A stretch of 64,000 nt of DNA from DASQUK01 sp963717085 (GTDB lineage: Bacteria > Actinomycetota > Acidimicrobiia > Acidimicrobiales > VFJN01), in NCBI GenBank assembly GCA_963717085.1, contig CAVQVM010000022.1:120775-184774 (forward strand). The letters run 5' to 3'. Made by a program: the position numbers and the translations under genes. This document shows positions 8,614 through 16,861 of the stretch, piece by piece; within the stretch, counting starts at the first letter, position 1, and every line of letters begins with the position of its first letter. Below the pieces are notes generated by a model. That model had not been told where the DNA came from. It saw only the letters and a list, made by a program, of their open reading frames with translations, and searched no databases.

Positions 8614-9372
8614 TCAGCGGTCGAGCACCTCGCGGAGCTCGAGCAGGCAGCGGCGGATGAGCCGCGAGACGTGCATCTGGCTGATGCCGAGGCGCTCGGC
8701 GATCTCGCTCTGGGTCAGCTCGTCGTAGAAGCGCAGGCGCACGATCTCGGCCTCCCGCGGCGGCAGCATGTCGAGCAGCTGGCCGACCAGCAGGCGCAGC
8801 TCCACGGGCCGGCTGGGCGGCTCGGTGCCCGGTAGGCGCTCCGCGAGGGAGGTTCCCTCCTCGTCACCCGGGCGCCGGGCATCCAGGCTCGCCGCCCGAT
8901 AGGCGGCCCCGGCCTCCATGGCCTCGAGCACCTCGTCCTCGGAGATCTCCAGCTCGGTTGCCAGTTCGTTGACCGTCGGCGGCCGGCCCAGGTTCGCCGA
9001 CATGGTGCCGGTGGCCCGGCGGAGGTCGAGGTGGCGCTCCTGCGTGCTGCGCGGCGGGCGGACCGCCCATGTGCGGTCGCGGAAGTAGCGCTTGATCTCC
9101 CCGTTGACGGTGCGGCTGGCGAAGGAGGAAAAAGGGATGCCCCGGTCGGGGTCGAACCGCTCGACCGCCTTGAGGATGCCCAGCATGGCGATCTGCACCA
9201 GGTCGTCGAGGTCGACGCCGCGGCCGCGGTAGTCGTTGGCGATCCGCGCCGCCAGCCCCCGGTGGGCCTCGACCAGCTCGTTCCGGACGGACCTCTCCTG
9301 GGTGTCCCGGAAGTCGCGAAAGCGCCGATCGAGAATCTCCTCGGGCTCGTCGGGCTCGCGCAGGTCGGTCAT
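8614..9372 (-). CDS. SigB/SigF-type stress RNA polymerase sigma factor
   Basis: A 252-residue sigma-70 of the SigB/F/G group. Region 2 reads DLVQIAMLGILKAVERFDP and FASRTVNGEIKRYFRD; region 4 ends in LTQSEIAERLGISQMHVSRL, the -35 recognition helix-turn-helix. It lacks region 1.1. The ATG at 9372 overlaps the stop of the anti-sigma gene (ATGA at 9369-9372), so the two are translationally coupled. It should direct general stress or stationary-phase genes with GTTT/GGGTA promoters, one of which lies at 9912-9936. Confidence 0.92.
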   Translation of the reverse strand: MTDLREPDEPEEILDRRFRDFRDTQERSVRNELVEAHRGLAARIANDYRGRGVDLDDLVQIAMLGILKAVERFDPDRGIPFSSFASRTVNGEIKRYFRDRTWAVRPPRSTQERHLDLRRATGTMSANLGRPPTVNELATELEISEDEVLEAMEAGAAYRAASLDARRPGDEEGTSLAERLPGTEPPSRPVELRLLVGQLLDMLPPREAEIVRLRFYDELTQSEIAERLGISQMHVSRLIRRCLLELREVLDR

Positions 9373-9791
9373 GCGGGGCGGGCGCGCTTCACCAGCCGGA
9401 AGCGGCGACCGGCCTGATCGGCCTCGAACGCATGGACGTCGACGACCACGCGCAGGATCTCGAGGGCGATGTCGTCGACCGCGGGAGGGGCATTCCACCC
9501 GGGAGAGCCGGCCGCGTCGGTCGCCGCCGAGGAGGCCGGACCGGCCTCGCCGTGACCTTCCACGGTCACCTCGCCGGGCGCGCTGAGGTACGTCACCTGG
9601 ATTGACAGCCCGGGGTCCTCGACGCCGTCGACCAAGAGCGCGACGAGCTCGCTGACCGCGATGCGAAGGTCTTCGGTGTCGTCGATGCTGAAGCCCGCCT
9701 CGGCACCGACACCGCTCGCCACCAGGCGGGCGAGCCGGACTGAGCTGCGCTCGGCGGGGGCGGTGAGCTGAACGGGTCGTACAGAGTTCAT
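9369..9791 (-). CDS. RsbW-like anti-sigma factor with degenerate ATP site
   Basis: A 140-residue protein directly upstream of, and overlapping, the sigma gene, so its expected role is to hold that sigma factor inactive. The fold pattern is HATPase/RsbW-like (DDTEDLRIAVSELVALLVDG), but the conserved N-box Asn (ELxxNA) is missing and no clear G1 box (DxGxG) is seen, so kinase activity is doubtful. The ATG at 9791 is chosen as the only one in the right place; no -10 hexamer is evident. Assignment rests mainly on context. Confidence 0.75.
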   Translation of the reverse strand: MNSVRPVQLTAPAERSSVRLARLVASGVGAEAGFSIDDTEDLRIAVSELVALLVDGVEDPGLSIQVTYLSAPGEVTVEGHGEAGPASSAATDAAGSPGWNAPPAVDDIALEILRVVVDVHAFEADQAGRRFRLVKRARPA

Positions 9792-9911
9792 GCGCCACCT
9801 ACACGCGATCGGGTCGACAAGAGCGTCCCCCGACACTACGTCGCCGTGCGTAGGCCAACGCCGAGGCACGCGCAAGGTGCACACTGAGTGGTCGTCACGA
9901 CGGAACGTAGC

Positions 9912-9936
9912 GTTTGGCTCGTCAAGACCGGGGGTA
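9912..9936 (+). promoter_or_regulatory. SigB/SigF-type promoter
   Basis: GTTT at 9912-9915 and GGGTA at 9932-9936 with a 16-nt spacer match the known SigF/SigB consensus (GTTT-N15-17-GGGTA). The start codon at 9949 follows by 12 nt, so the transcript would have almost no leader. This implies control by the neighbouring stress sigma factor. Confidence 0.65.
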
Positions 9937-9948
9937 CGGCGACCGGCG

Positions 9949-10416
9949 GTGGACGTTCGGACCAGCACCAGCTTGCGGCGACAGCCGGCTGCGGTCCCGG
10001 CGGCGCGCGCCTTCGTCGGCCACGCCTTGCGGTCGGCCGACGTGCCACGAGACGTGGCCGAGAGCCTCGTGCAGGCTGTTGCCGAAGCGTGCAACAACGC
10101 CATCCTGCACGCCGCCGGCGAGACGTTCAGCGTGTCGGTCAACGTCCAGGAAACTGCCTGCACGCTGATCATCAGCGATCTCGGCCGCGGTTTCGAGCCG
10201 CCCGAGCACGCCCGGATGCCGTCTCCCGACGCCGTTGATCACCGCGGTCTGGCGCTGATGGAGGCCCTCGTCGACCATGTGAAGGTGTCCAGCACCCCGG
10301 CAGGGACCACCGTCGTGCTCGTGCACGAGACGCCCACCGCGTCGCCGAACGGTCGTCCTCCGCCGCCGGCGACGTCGTCGCTGGCTCGCTCGGAGCGATT
10401 GGTCGCCGGGAGCTAG
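9949..10416 (+). CDS. RsbW-type anti-sigma kinase (HATPase domain)
   Basis: A 155-residue ATP-binding protein of the anti-sigma serine kinase group. The N-box is intact (VAEACNNAILHA) and the G1 box reads ISDLGRGF, followed by GLALMEALVD. This contrasts with the degenerate neighbour at 9369-9791. The GTG at 9949 fits the SigF-type promoter just upstream; longer reading to 9790 would overlap the divergent gene. It probably phosphorylates a STAS antagonist, for example the protein from 8232-8552, giving feedback control of the stress sigma factor. Confidence 0.82.
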   Translation: MDVRTSTSLRRQPAAVPAARAFVGHALRSADVPRDVAESLVQAVAEACNNAILHAAGETFSVSVNVQETACTLIISDLGRGFEPPEHARMPSPDAVDHRGLALMEALVDHVKVSSTPAGTTVVLVHETPTASPNGRPPPPATSSLARSERLVAGS

Positions 10417-10425
10417 GGGCGCCGG

Positions 10426-11022
10426 TCAGCCGGCGGTCGGCAACCAGTCGGGCCGGCGGGCCTCGTACTCGTCGATGGCCGCCGCGTACCGCAGTGTGAT
10501 CGCGATGTCATCGAGACCCTCGATGAAGCGCTCGCGGGTGGCGTCGTCGAGCGGGAAAGCGCATTCGATGTCGAGGGCGCCGGCGGCGGACAGGGTGCGG
10601 CGCTCGACATCGATGGTGAGCTCGAGCCCGGGATCGGCCTCGACGGCGCGCAGCAGCGCCTCGCCGATGTCGGGCGGGACCACAACCGGCACGAGCCCGT
10701 TCTTCGTGGCGTTGTTGCGGAAGATGTCGCCGAACCGCGGGCTCACGACGGCGGCGAAGCCGTAGTCCATGAGGGCCCAGACGGCGTGCTCGCGGGACGA
10801 CCCGGTGCCGAAGTTGGGCCCGGCCACGAGGATCGTGGCCCCGGCGTAGCGCTCGTCGTTGAGCACGAAGTTGCGGTCGTCGCGCCACGTTGCGAACAGT
10901 CCACGGCCGAACCCCGTCCGCTCGACCCGCTTCAGCCACTCGGCGGGGATGATCTGGTCGGTGTCCACGTCGGAGCGGTCGAGCGGAAGGGCCGTGCCCT
11001 GGACGATGCGGACCGGGTTCAT
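10426..11022 (-). CDS. leuD: 3-isopropylmalate dehydratase small subunit
   Basis: Small swivelling subunit of isopropylmalate isomerase, which converts 2- to 3-isopropylmalate with LeuC. The 198-residue product shows DVDTDQIIPAEWL and the phosphate-binding GPNFGTGSSREHAVWAL. Its ATG at 11022 overlaps the leuC stop codon (ATGA), giving translational coupling and 1:1 stoichiometry. The enzyme may also act on citramalate made by cimA (24654-26321). Confidence 0.95.
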   Translation of the reverse strand: MNPVRIVQGTALPLDRSDVDTDQIIPAEWLKRVERTGFGRGLFATWRDDRNFVLNDERYAGATILVAGPNFGTGSSREHAVWALMDYGFAAVVSPRFGDIFRNNATKNGLVPVVVPPDIGEALLRAVEADPGLELTIDVERRTLSAAGALDIECAFPLDDATRERFIEGLDDIAITLRYAAAIDEYEARRPDWLPTAG

Positions 11023-12452
11023 GAGGCCGCCCGAGTGTCGAGATCCTCGGGGGTGGCCAGCGTGCCCGCGATCGCGGTGGCGGCGGCGACCGCTGGGGAG
11101 ACCAGGTGTGTGCGCCCGCCGCGCCCCTGGCGGCCCTCGAAGTTGCGGTTGCTGGTGGAGGCGCAGCGCTCGCCGGGTGCGAGCTTGTCGGGGTTCATGG
11201 CCAGGCACATCGAGCAACCGGGCTCGCGCCAGTCGAAGCCGGCCGCCTCCAACACCCTGTCGATGCCCTCGGCCTCGGCGTGGGCCTTGACGGCGTGGGA
11301 TCCGGGCACGACGAGGGTCCGGACACCAGGGGCGACCCTGCGGCCCTCGGCGACGGCGGCGACGGCCCGCAGGTCCTCGATGCGGCTGTTGGTGCATGAT
11401 CCGATGAACACGGTGTCGACGACGACGTCGGACAGGGGCGTGCCGGCCGCCAGTCCCATGTACTCGAGTGCCCGGCGGGCGGCGTCGCGCTCGGAGGGAT
11501 CGGCGAAGGCGTCGGGGTCGGGCACCCGCCCGGTGATCGGCGCCACTTGTCCGGGGTTGGTGCCCCAGGTGACGTGCGGAACGACGCCGGCGGCGTCGAG
11601 GTGCACCGCCTTGTCGAAGGCAGCCCCGTCGTCGGTGGCGAGCGTGCGCCAGTGGTCGAGTGCCCGCTCCCACGAGGCGCCGGTCGGTGCGTAGCGGCGA
11701 CCCTCGAGGTAGGCGAACGTCGTTTCGTCGGGCGCCACGAGTCCCGCCTTGGCGCCGGCCTCGATGGACATGTTGCACACGGTCATCCGCCCCTCCATCG
11801 AGAGGCTGCGGATGGCGGAGCCGCGGTACTCGATGATCGAGCCGATGCCGCCACCCGTTCCGATGCGGCCGATGATGGCGAGGATCACGTCCTTGGCCGT
11901 CGTAGCGGCCGGCAATGAGCCCTCGACGGTCACGGCCATGGTGCCGGGCCGCTGCTGCGGCAGCGTCTGCGTGGCCAGCACATGCTCGACCTCGCTGGTG
12001 CCGATCCCGAACGCCAGCGCCCCGAACGCGCCGTGGGTCGAGGTGTGGCTGTCGCCGCAAACGATGGTCATGCCGGGCTGCGTCAGTCCCTGCTCGGGGC
12101 CGATGATGTGGACGATGCCCTGCCCGGGCTCGCCAATGGCGTGGCAGGTGATGCCGAACTCGTCGCAGTTCGTGCGCAGCACCTGCATCTGCTTGGCCGA
12201 GATCGGATCGGCGATCGGTTGGTCGATGCCCTCGGTCGGCACGTTGTGGTCCATCGTGGCCACGGTGAGGTCGGGCCGCCGGACACGGCGCCCGGCCAGG
12301 CGGAGTCCGTCGAACGCCTGCGCCGAGGTGACCTCGTGCACGAGGTGGAGGTCGATGAACAGCAGGTCGGGGTCGCCCTCCGCGGACCGGACGACGTGCT
12401 GGTCCCAGACCTTCTGGCTGAGCGTGCGGGGTCCCGCTGTCGATGTCGTCAT
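11019..12452 (-). CDS. leuC: 3-isopropylmalate dehydratase large subunit
   Basis: Catalytic [4Fe-4S] subunit of isopropylmalate isomerase (477 aa), in the aconitase family. The cluster cysteines lie in VFIGSCTNSR and GCSMCLAMNPD; GDSHTSTHGAFGALAFGIG is the usual active-site loop. The ATG at 12452 is chosen because homologues start near LSQKVWDQHVV; upstream residues are not LeuC-like. It is divergent from the NdgR/LtbR-type regulator, whose operator should lie in the 38-bp gap. Fe-S dependence links it to the suf operon at 54-60 kb. Confidence 0.95.
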   Translation of the reverse strand: MTTSTAGPRTLSQKVWDQHVVRSAEGDPDLLFIDLHLVHEVTSAQAFDGLRLAGRRVRRPDLTVATMDHNVPTEGIDQPIADPISAKQMQVLRTNCDEFGITCHAIGEPGQGIVHIIGPEQGLTQPGMTIVCGDSHTSTHGAFGALAFGIGTSEVEHVLATQTLPQQRPGTMAVTVEGSLPAATTAKDVILAIIGRIGTGGGIGSIIEYRGSAIRSLSMEGRMTVCNMSIEAGAKAGLVAPDETTFAYLEGRRYAPTGASWERALDHWRTLATDDGAAFDKAVHLDAAGVVPHVTWGTNPGQVAPITGRVPDPDAFADPSERDAARRALEYMGLAAGTPLSDVVVDTVFIGSCTNSRIEDLRAVAAVAEGRRVAPGVRTLVVPGSHAVKAHAEAEGIDRVLEAAGFDWREPGCSMCLAMNPDKLAPGERCASTSNRNFEGRQGRGGRTHLVSPAVAAATAIAGTLATPEDLDTRAAS

Positions 12453-12490
12453 GGCCGTCGTCTCACATATCGGGATAGAATTCTCAGGAA
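12453..12490. promoter_or_regulatory. divergent leuCD / IclR-regulator control region
   Basis: Only 38 bp separate the two starts. The stretch is AT-rich for this genome (TCACATATCGGGATAGAATT). TAGAAT at 12476-12481 is a -10 for the regulator with a 9-nt gap to its GTG. It is the natural site for autorepression and leuCD control, as known for NdgR/LtbR. Confidence 0.5.
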
Positions 12491-13132
12491 GTGAACAGCA
12501 TAAGTGGTGTCGGGGTCGTGGACAAGGCGGTCGGCGTGCTGGGCGCGCTCGAGCGTGGCCCCCAGTCGTTGGCGGAGCTGGTGGCCGCAACCGGCCTGAC
12601 CCGGGCCACCGCCCACCGCCTGGCGGTCGCGCTCGAGGCCCACGGGCTCGTGCGGCGTGACGAGGACGGGCGGTTCACACTGGGGCTGCGCCTCATCGGG
12701 CTGGGCCATGCCGCCGCCGAGGCCGTCCCCGGCTGGCTCGACGCCCGCCCGGCGCTCGCCCGGCTCCAGGAGCAGACCGGCGAGTCGGTGCAGCTCTACG
12801 TACGCGACCGCGACGTGCGGGTGTGCGTCGAGTCGCTGGAGGCCCCGCACGAGCTGCGCACGATCGTGCCGGTGGGTGCCCGTCTGCCGCTCGACCGTGG
12901 GTCCGGTGGGAGGGTGCTCCGCGACGGGGCCGCGTCCGACTGGGTCGAGAGCGTGGAGGAGCGCCAGGCGGGGGTGGCGTCGGTGAGCGCCCCGGTCGTG
13001 GACCCGTCGGGCCGGGTGGTGGCCGCGGTGAGCGTCAGCGGTCCGGTGGATCGGACGACCCGCAGCCCCGGTCGCCGTTACGGAACCGCAGTGGCCGAGG
13101 CCGCCCGCCGCATCTCCCGGAGCCTCGCCTGA
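12491..13132 (+). CDS. IclR-family regulator of leuCD (NdgR/LtbR type)
   Basis: A 213-residue IclR regulator with an N-terminal winged helix (GLTRATAHRLAVALEAHGLV) and a C-terminal effector domain ending in GVASVSAPVVDPSGRVVAAVSVSGP. Gene order and the N-terminus (SGVGVVDKAVGVLGALE) match NdgR of Streptomyces and LtbR of Corynebacterium, which face leuCD and control leucine (and other) genes. Compared with NdgR as I remember it, about 22 residues before the EERQAGVASVSAPV segment are absent, which may alter effector binding. TAGAAT 9 nt before GTG suggests a leaderless mRNA. Confidence 0.88.
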   Translation: MNSISGVGVVDKAVGVLGALERGPQSLAELVAATGLTRATAHRLAVALEAHGLVRRDEDGRFTLGLRLIGLGHAAAEAVPGWLDARPALARLQEQTGESVQLYVRDRDVRVCVESLEAPHELRTIVPVGARLPLDRGSGGRVLRDGAASDWVESVEERQAGVASVSAPVVDPSGRVVAAVSVSGPVDRTTRSPGRRYGTAVAEAARRISRSLA

Positions 13133-13150
13133 TCCGGCCCGGCGCCCGTC

Positions 13151-13250
13151 CCCGAGGCAGTACCGAACGGTGACGCGCGCCCGAGGCAATGACGAACGGA
13201 GACCGTTCGCTATTGCCTCGTCCGCCAGAGTCCGTTCGCCATTGCCTCGG
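13151..13250. repeat. four-copy inverted-repeat element
   Basis: A roughly 17-bp unit, GAGGCA..(A/C)CGAACGG, occurs twice forward (13154-13170 and 13183-13199) and twice inverted (about 13203-13219 and 13232-13248). The outer pair 13180-13200 / 13231-13251 matches at 20 of 21 positions. It lies between convergent genes, so it may terminate both, but its modular form resembles REP/BIME repeats. The rest of 13133-13308 is empty. Confidence 0.55.
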
Positions 13251-13308
13251 GCCTGACTGGGGTTGAGCGACCCGGCGAACCCACCCGCCGAGTGGTGGCC
13301 GGCCGCGG

Positions 13309-14859
13309 TCAGTTCACCTGGCGATCGCGGCCCTCCCAGTACGGCGTCCGGAGCTTGAACTTCTGCAGCTTGCCGGTGGCCGTGCGGGGGAGCGCGTCCC
13401 GTATCTCCACCGACGTCGGGCACTTGAAGTGGGCCAGGCGTTCGCGGCAGTGAGCGATCAGCGCCACCTCGTCGACGTCGGCGTCGGGGACGGGCACCAC
13501 CAGGGCCTTGACGGTCTCCCCCCACCGTTCGTCCGGCACGCCGATCACCGCCACCTCGGCTACCGCCGGGTGCGAGTGCAGCACGTCCTCGATCTCGATG
13601 GACGACACGTTCTCGCCGCCGGAGATGATCACGTCCTTCTTCCGGTCCGAGATGGCCAGGTACCTGCCCTCGGAGTCGTCGTCGATCATGCCGCCGTCGC
13701 CGGTGTGGAACCAGCCGTCCTCCAGGGCGGCGGCGGTGGCTTCCGGTTGGTTCCAGTAGCCGTCGAACACGACGTTCGAGCGGGCCAGCACCTCGCCGTC
13801 CTCGCTGGTCTGCAGCCGGACACCGAGGGTGGGCGCACCGGCCCGCCCCAGCCGGGTCGCCCGCTCGGCGGGCGACAGGTCGTCCCACTCGACCCGGCGC
13901 CGGTTGATGGTGAGGACCGGCGACGTCTCCGTGAGGCCGTAGAGCTGGATGAACTCCCAGCCGAGCTCCGTCTCCATCCGCTCGATCGTGCGGGTGGGTG
14001 GGGGCGCACCCGCCACCACCATGCGCACGCGGTCACGGCCTGGCACCTCGCCGTCCCACTGGGCCGCCCCGTCGAGGATCGCGGCCACCACCGCGGGTGC
14101 CCCGCACATCAGCGTCACCCCGTGCTGTTCGACCCTGCGCAGGATCTCGGTGCCGTCGACCTTGCGCAGCACCACCTGGCTGGAGCCCATGCCGGCCAGC
14201 GCGTACGGCATCCCCCAGCCGTTGCAGTGGAACATGGGCAGGGTGTGCAGGTAGACGTCGCGGTCGTTCACCCCCGTCTGCCAGCCGAAGACGGCGGCGT
14301 TGACCCACAGGTTGCGGTGGGTCATCTGCACGCCCTTGGGCCGGGCGGTCGTGCCGCTGGTGTAGTTGATCGTGGCGGTCGCGTTCTCGTCCGGCGCGTC
14401 CCAGGGCTCGGGGTCGCCGGCGTCGGAGGGCCACAGCATGGCGTCGGTCTCGGCGCCGAGGACGTAGCGGCGCTTGCAGTCGATGCCCGCGAGGGCCTCG
14501 TCGAGCTCGGGGTCGACCAGCAGCATCGTGGCCCCGGAATGCTCGACGATGTAGCCGATCTCCTCGGCGTTGAGGCGGAAGTTGACCGGCACCAGCACGC
14601 GGCCCCAGGCGCTCACGCCGAAGAACGACACGAGCAGCCTCGCGGCGTTGTGCGACACGATGGCCACCCGCTCGCCCCGACCCACGCCGAGTTCGTCGAG
14701 GGCCGCCGCTTGCGCCCGGGCCAACTCGGCCACGCGCCGATAGGTGAGCGACCCCCACGAGGGTGCCGGCTGGTCGGGTTCGTCCACCACTCCGATGCGA
14801 TCGGGGTAGACGAGCGCGGCTCGGTCCAGGTGATCGGCGATCGTCAACGGAACCTGCAT
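13309..14859 (-). CDS. acyl-CoA synthetase (AMP-forming)
   Basis: ANL-superfamily ligase (516 aa) that activates a fatty or other carboxylic acid to its CoA ester through an acyl-adenylate. Motifs: P-loop YTSGTTARPKGVQMTHRN, A5-type YGLTETSP, hinge HTGDGGMIDDD, SDRKKDVIISGGENVSSIE, and the catalytic Lys in RTATGKLQKFKLR. It is closest to the medium/long-chain FadD/AlkK-like group, but chain length cannot be read from sequence. It stands alone between the repeat element and the LysR gene. Confidence 0.9.
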   Translation of the reverse strand: MQVPLTIADHLDRAALVYPDRIGVVDEPDQPAPSWGSLTYRRVAELARAQAAALDELGVGRGERVAIVSHNAARLLVSFFGVSAWGRVLVPVNFRLNAEEIGYIVEHSGATMLLVDPELDEALAGIDCKRRYVLGAETDAMLWPSDAGDPEPWDAPDENATATINYTSGTTARPKGVQMTHRNLWVNAAVFGWQTGVNDRDVYLHTLPMFHCNGWGMPYALAGMGSSQVVLRKVDGTEILRRVEQHGVTLMCGAPAVVAAILDGAAQWDGEVPGRDRVRMVVAGAPPPTRTIERMETELGWEFIQLYGLTETSPVLTINRRRVEWDDLSPAERATRLGRAGAPTLGVRLQTSEDGEVLARSNVVFDGYWNQPEATAAALEDGWFHTGDGGMIDDDSEGRYLAISDRKKDVIISGGENVSSIEIEDVLHSHPAVAEVAVIGVPDERWGETVKALVVPVPDADVDEVALIAHCRERLAHFKCPTSVEIRDALPRTATGKLQKFKLRTPYWEGRDRQVN

Positions 14860-14901
14860 GGCAACCCCTAGTGCTCGGCTCTCTGCCGCCTTATTAGCGC
14901 G

Positions 14902-15852
14902 TCAGCTCCACAGCGTGACGTAGACGGGGGGTCGGAAGCGAGACACCGGCACGCTGCCGTCGGCTCGGTGCATCGCCTGCATGGCGTGGGGCGTGTCGAG
15001 GAAGCGCCACAGCCGCGTCGCCATCGGGGAGCGCCGGTCGGCGCCCAGGGCGTTGACGTGCCACAGGACCTCGAGGGGCGTGCCGGCGACCGGCAGCATG
15101 ACCAGCCGGCCGCGTTCGACGTCGCTGGCCACCAGGTGGGCGACGCCCGGCGCCACGCCCTCGCCGTCGGCGGCGGCGGCCCATGCCGCCCCCAAGCTGG
15201 GGAACACCCGGATGCGGTCGTCGGGGACGCGCAGCCGGGTCAGCAGCGTGCCGATCTCGGTGGCGGGATCGGCACCGCTCGCGTCCACGAGCCAGTCCTG
15301 GCCGGCGAGGGCGGAGAGGCCGACGTGGGCAGCCCGGGCGAGGGCGTGGCGCTTGCCGGCGACCACGACCAGGCGGTAGCGCATCATGGGCTTGGCCTCG
15401 AGGTCGATGAGCGACGGGCCCAGCCCCACGTCGGCGAGGCGTTCCGTCAGCAGGACCGGCATCTCGGTCGCGGTCGTGACCCCAAGCGTGGCCTCCACCG
15501 GGCCATGGCGCGACGTGAAGGCGTTGAGCAACGGGCGGGCCACGTACTCGGCCACGGTGCTGGTGGCGACCACCCGCAGCAGCTCTGGCGCTCCCTGGGC
15601 CCGGCGGATCGCGTGCTCGGCCTCGACGGCCAGGTTCACCATCTGCGACGCGATGGGGACCAGGCGCTGGCCGCCGGGCGTCAGGTCCATGCCGCCGGGC
15701 GTGCGCTCGACCAGGGGGTCGCCGAGGTGCTGCCGCAGCGCCGCCAGCGCGCCCGACACCGCGGGCTCGCTGACACCCAGCACGCGGGCCGCGGCCTTCA
15801 CCGACCCGAGCCGGGCGACGAGAACGAAGGCCTCGAGCTGCGTCAGCGTCAT
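14902..15852 (-). CDS. LysR-family regulator facing the cox genes
   Basis: A 316-residue LysR regulator: N-terminal winged helix (LEAFVLVARLGSVKAAARVL, SEPAVSGALAALRQHLGDPL) and a periplasmic-binding-like effector domain. ATG 15852 is chosen over an upstream start at 15882 because TACGGT lies 9 nt before it (minus strand 15862-15867) and LTQLEAF is the usual N-terminus. It is divergent from coxMSL, and a TAAGC-N4-GCTTA palindrome lies between them. Control of the CO dehydrogenase genes is the likely role, as for CutR-type regulators. Confidence 0.85.
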   Translation of the reverse strand: MTLTQLEAFVLVARLGSVKAAARVLGVSEPAVSGALAALRQHLGDPLVERTPGGMDLTPGGQRLVPIASQMVNLAVEAEHAIRRAQGAPELLRVVATSTVAEYVARPLLNAFTSRHGPVEATLGVTTATEMPVLLTERLADVGLGPSLIDLEAKPMMRYRLVVVAGKRHALARAAHVGLSALAGQDWLVDASGADPATEIGTLLTRLRVPDDRIRVFPSLGAAWAAAADGEGVAPGVAHLVASDVERGRLVMLPVAGTPLEVLWHVNALGADRRSPMATRLWRFLDTPHAMQAMHRADGSVPVSRFRPPVYVTLWS

Positions 15853-15875
15853 TTGCTGCGCACCGTAGCGGGCGA

Positions 15876-15889
15876 TAAGCAATCGCTTA
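15876..15889. promoter_or_regulatory. LysR-type operator candidate
   Basis: TAAGC-AATC-GCTTA, a perfect palindrome between the LysR start (15852) and coxM (15978), fits the T-N11-A-like sites of LysR regulators and overlaps the expected -35 of the regulator's own promoter. Confidence 0.5.
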
Positions 15890-15977
15890 GGCGCCCGTGG
15901 ACAGAGCCGAGCGTGCAGAGCACACTGCGCTCCGCGGCTTCCCGGGTGCGGACCGCCGCCCGCCGGAGGGAGGAAGT

Positions 15978-16859
15978 ATGCAGACGCCTGCGCCGTTCGA
16001 GTACGAGCGGGCCGGCAGTGTCGACGACGCGCTCGCCCTGCTCGAGCGCCACGGGCCCGAAGCCCGGCTCGTCGCCGGCGGCCACAGCCTGCTGCCGATG
16101 ATGAAGCTGCGCCTCGCGCGACCCGAGGTGCTCGTCGATATCAACGACCTGACCGACCTGTCGTACATCCGTGTCGAAGGCGACACGATCGCCATCGGCG
16201 GGATGACCCGCCACGCCGAGCTGCTGGCCTCGCCGGTCCTGGGCGAGCACTACGCGATCTTCCACGACGCGGAGCGGGTCATCGCCGATCCCATCGTCCG
16301 CAACCGGGGGACCATCGGCGGCTCGTTCTGCCAGGCGGACCCGTCGGAGGACCTGGCGGCGGTGGGCTCGGCGCTCCGCGCCGAGATGGTCGTCCGCTCG
16401 ACGGGCGGCGAACGGACCATCCCCGCCCGGGAGTTCCACACGGGCCCGTACGAGACCGTGCTGGAACCCGCGGAGATCCTCACCGAGGTGCGGGTGCCGA
16501 TCCGGCCCGGCGCCGGCAGCGCCTACGAGAAGGTGGAGCGCCGCGTCGGGGACTGGCCCATCGCCGCCGCCGGCGCCTTCGTGACACTGGACGGCGACAC
16601 GGTGAGCGACGTGGGCATCGGGCTCACGGCGCTCGGGGCATCGCACTTCTGCGCCCCGGATGCCGAGGATGCGCTCAGGGGCCAGGACGCCACGGACCAG
16701 AACCTGGCGGCCGCCGCCGATGCCGCCGCCGGCGCGTGCAACCCGGCCGCCGACCAGCGTGGGCCGGTCGACTACAAGCGCCACCTGGCCCGGGAGCTCA
16801 CCCTGCGGGCGTTGCGCCGCTCGGTGGCCCGGGCACGCGGCGAGGCCGAAGGAGGCTGA
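15978..16859 (+). CDS. coxM: aerobic CO dehydrogenase medium (FAD) subunit
   Basis: FAD-binding flavoprotein subunit (293 aa) that passes electrons from the Fe-S subunit to the respiratory chain. The two FAD motifs are clear: AGGHSLLPMMKLRLA and RNRGTIGGSFCQADPSED. The ATG at 15978 has a strong GGAGGGAGGAAG ribosome-binding site; the open frame upstream lacks family residues. coxM-coxS-coxL order is that of form I CO dehydrogenase operons. The coxS start follows two bases after its stop. Confidence 0.93.
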   Translation: MQTPAPFEYERAGSVDDALALLERHGPEARLVAGGHSLLPMMKLRLARPEVLVDINDLTDLSYIRVEGDTIAIGGMTRHAELLASPVLGEHYAIFHDAERVIADPIVRNRGTIGGSFCQADPSEDLAAVGSALRAEMVVRSTGGERTIPAREFHTGPYETVLEPAEILTEVRVPIRPGAGSAYEKVERRVGDWPIAAAGAFVTLDGDTVSDVGIGLTALGASHFCAPDAEDALRGQDATDQNLAAAADAAAGACNPAADQRGPVDYKRHLARELTLRALRRSVARARGEAEGG

Positions 16860-16861
16860 CC

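Noticed and set aside
9373..9798. N-terminal extension of the stress sigma factor
   Set aside because: The extra residues are the anti-sigma gene read in another frame; ATG 9372 with an ATGA overlap is the true start.
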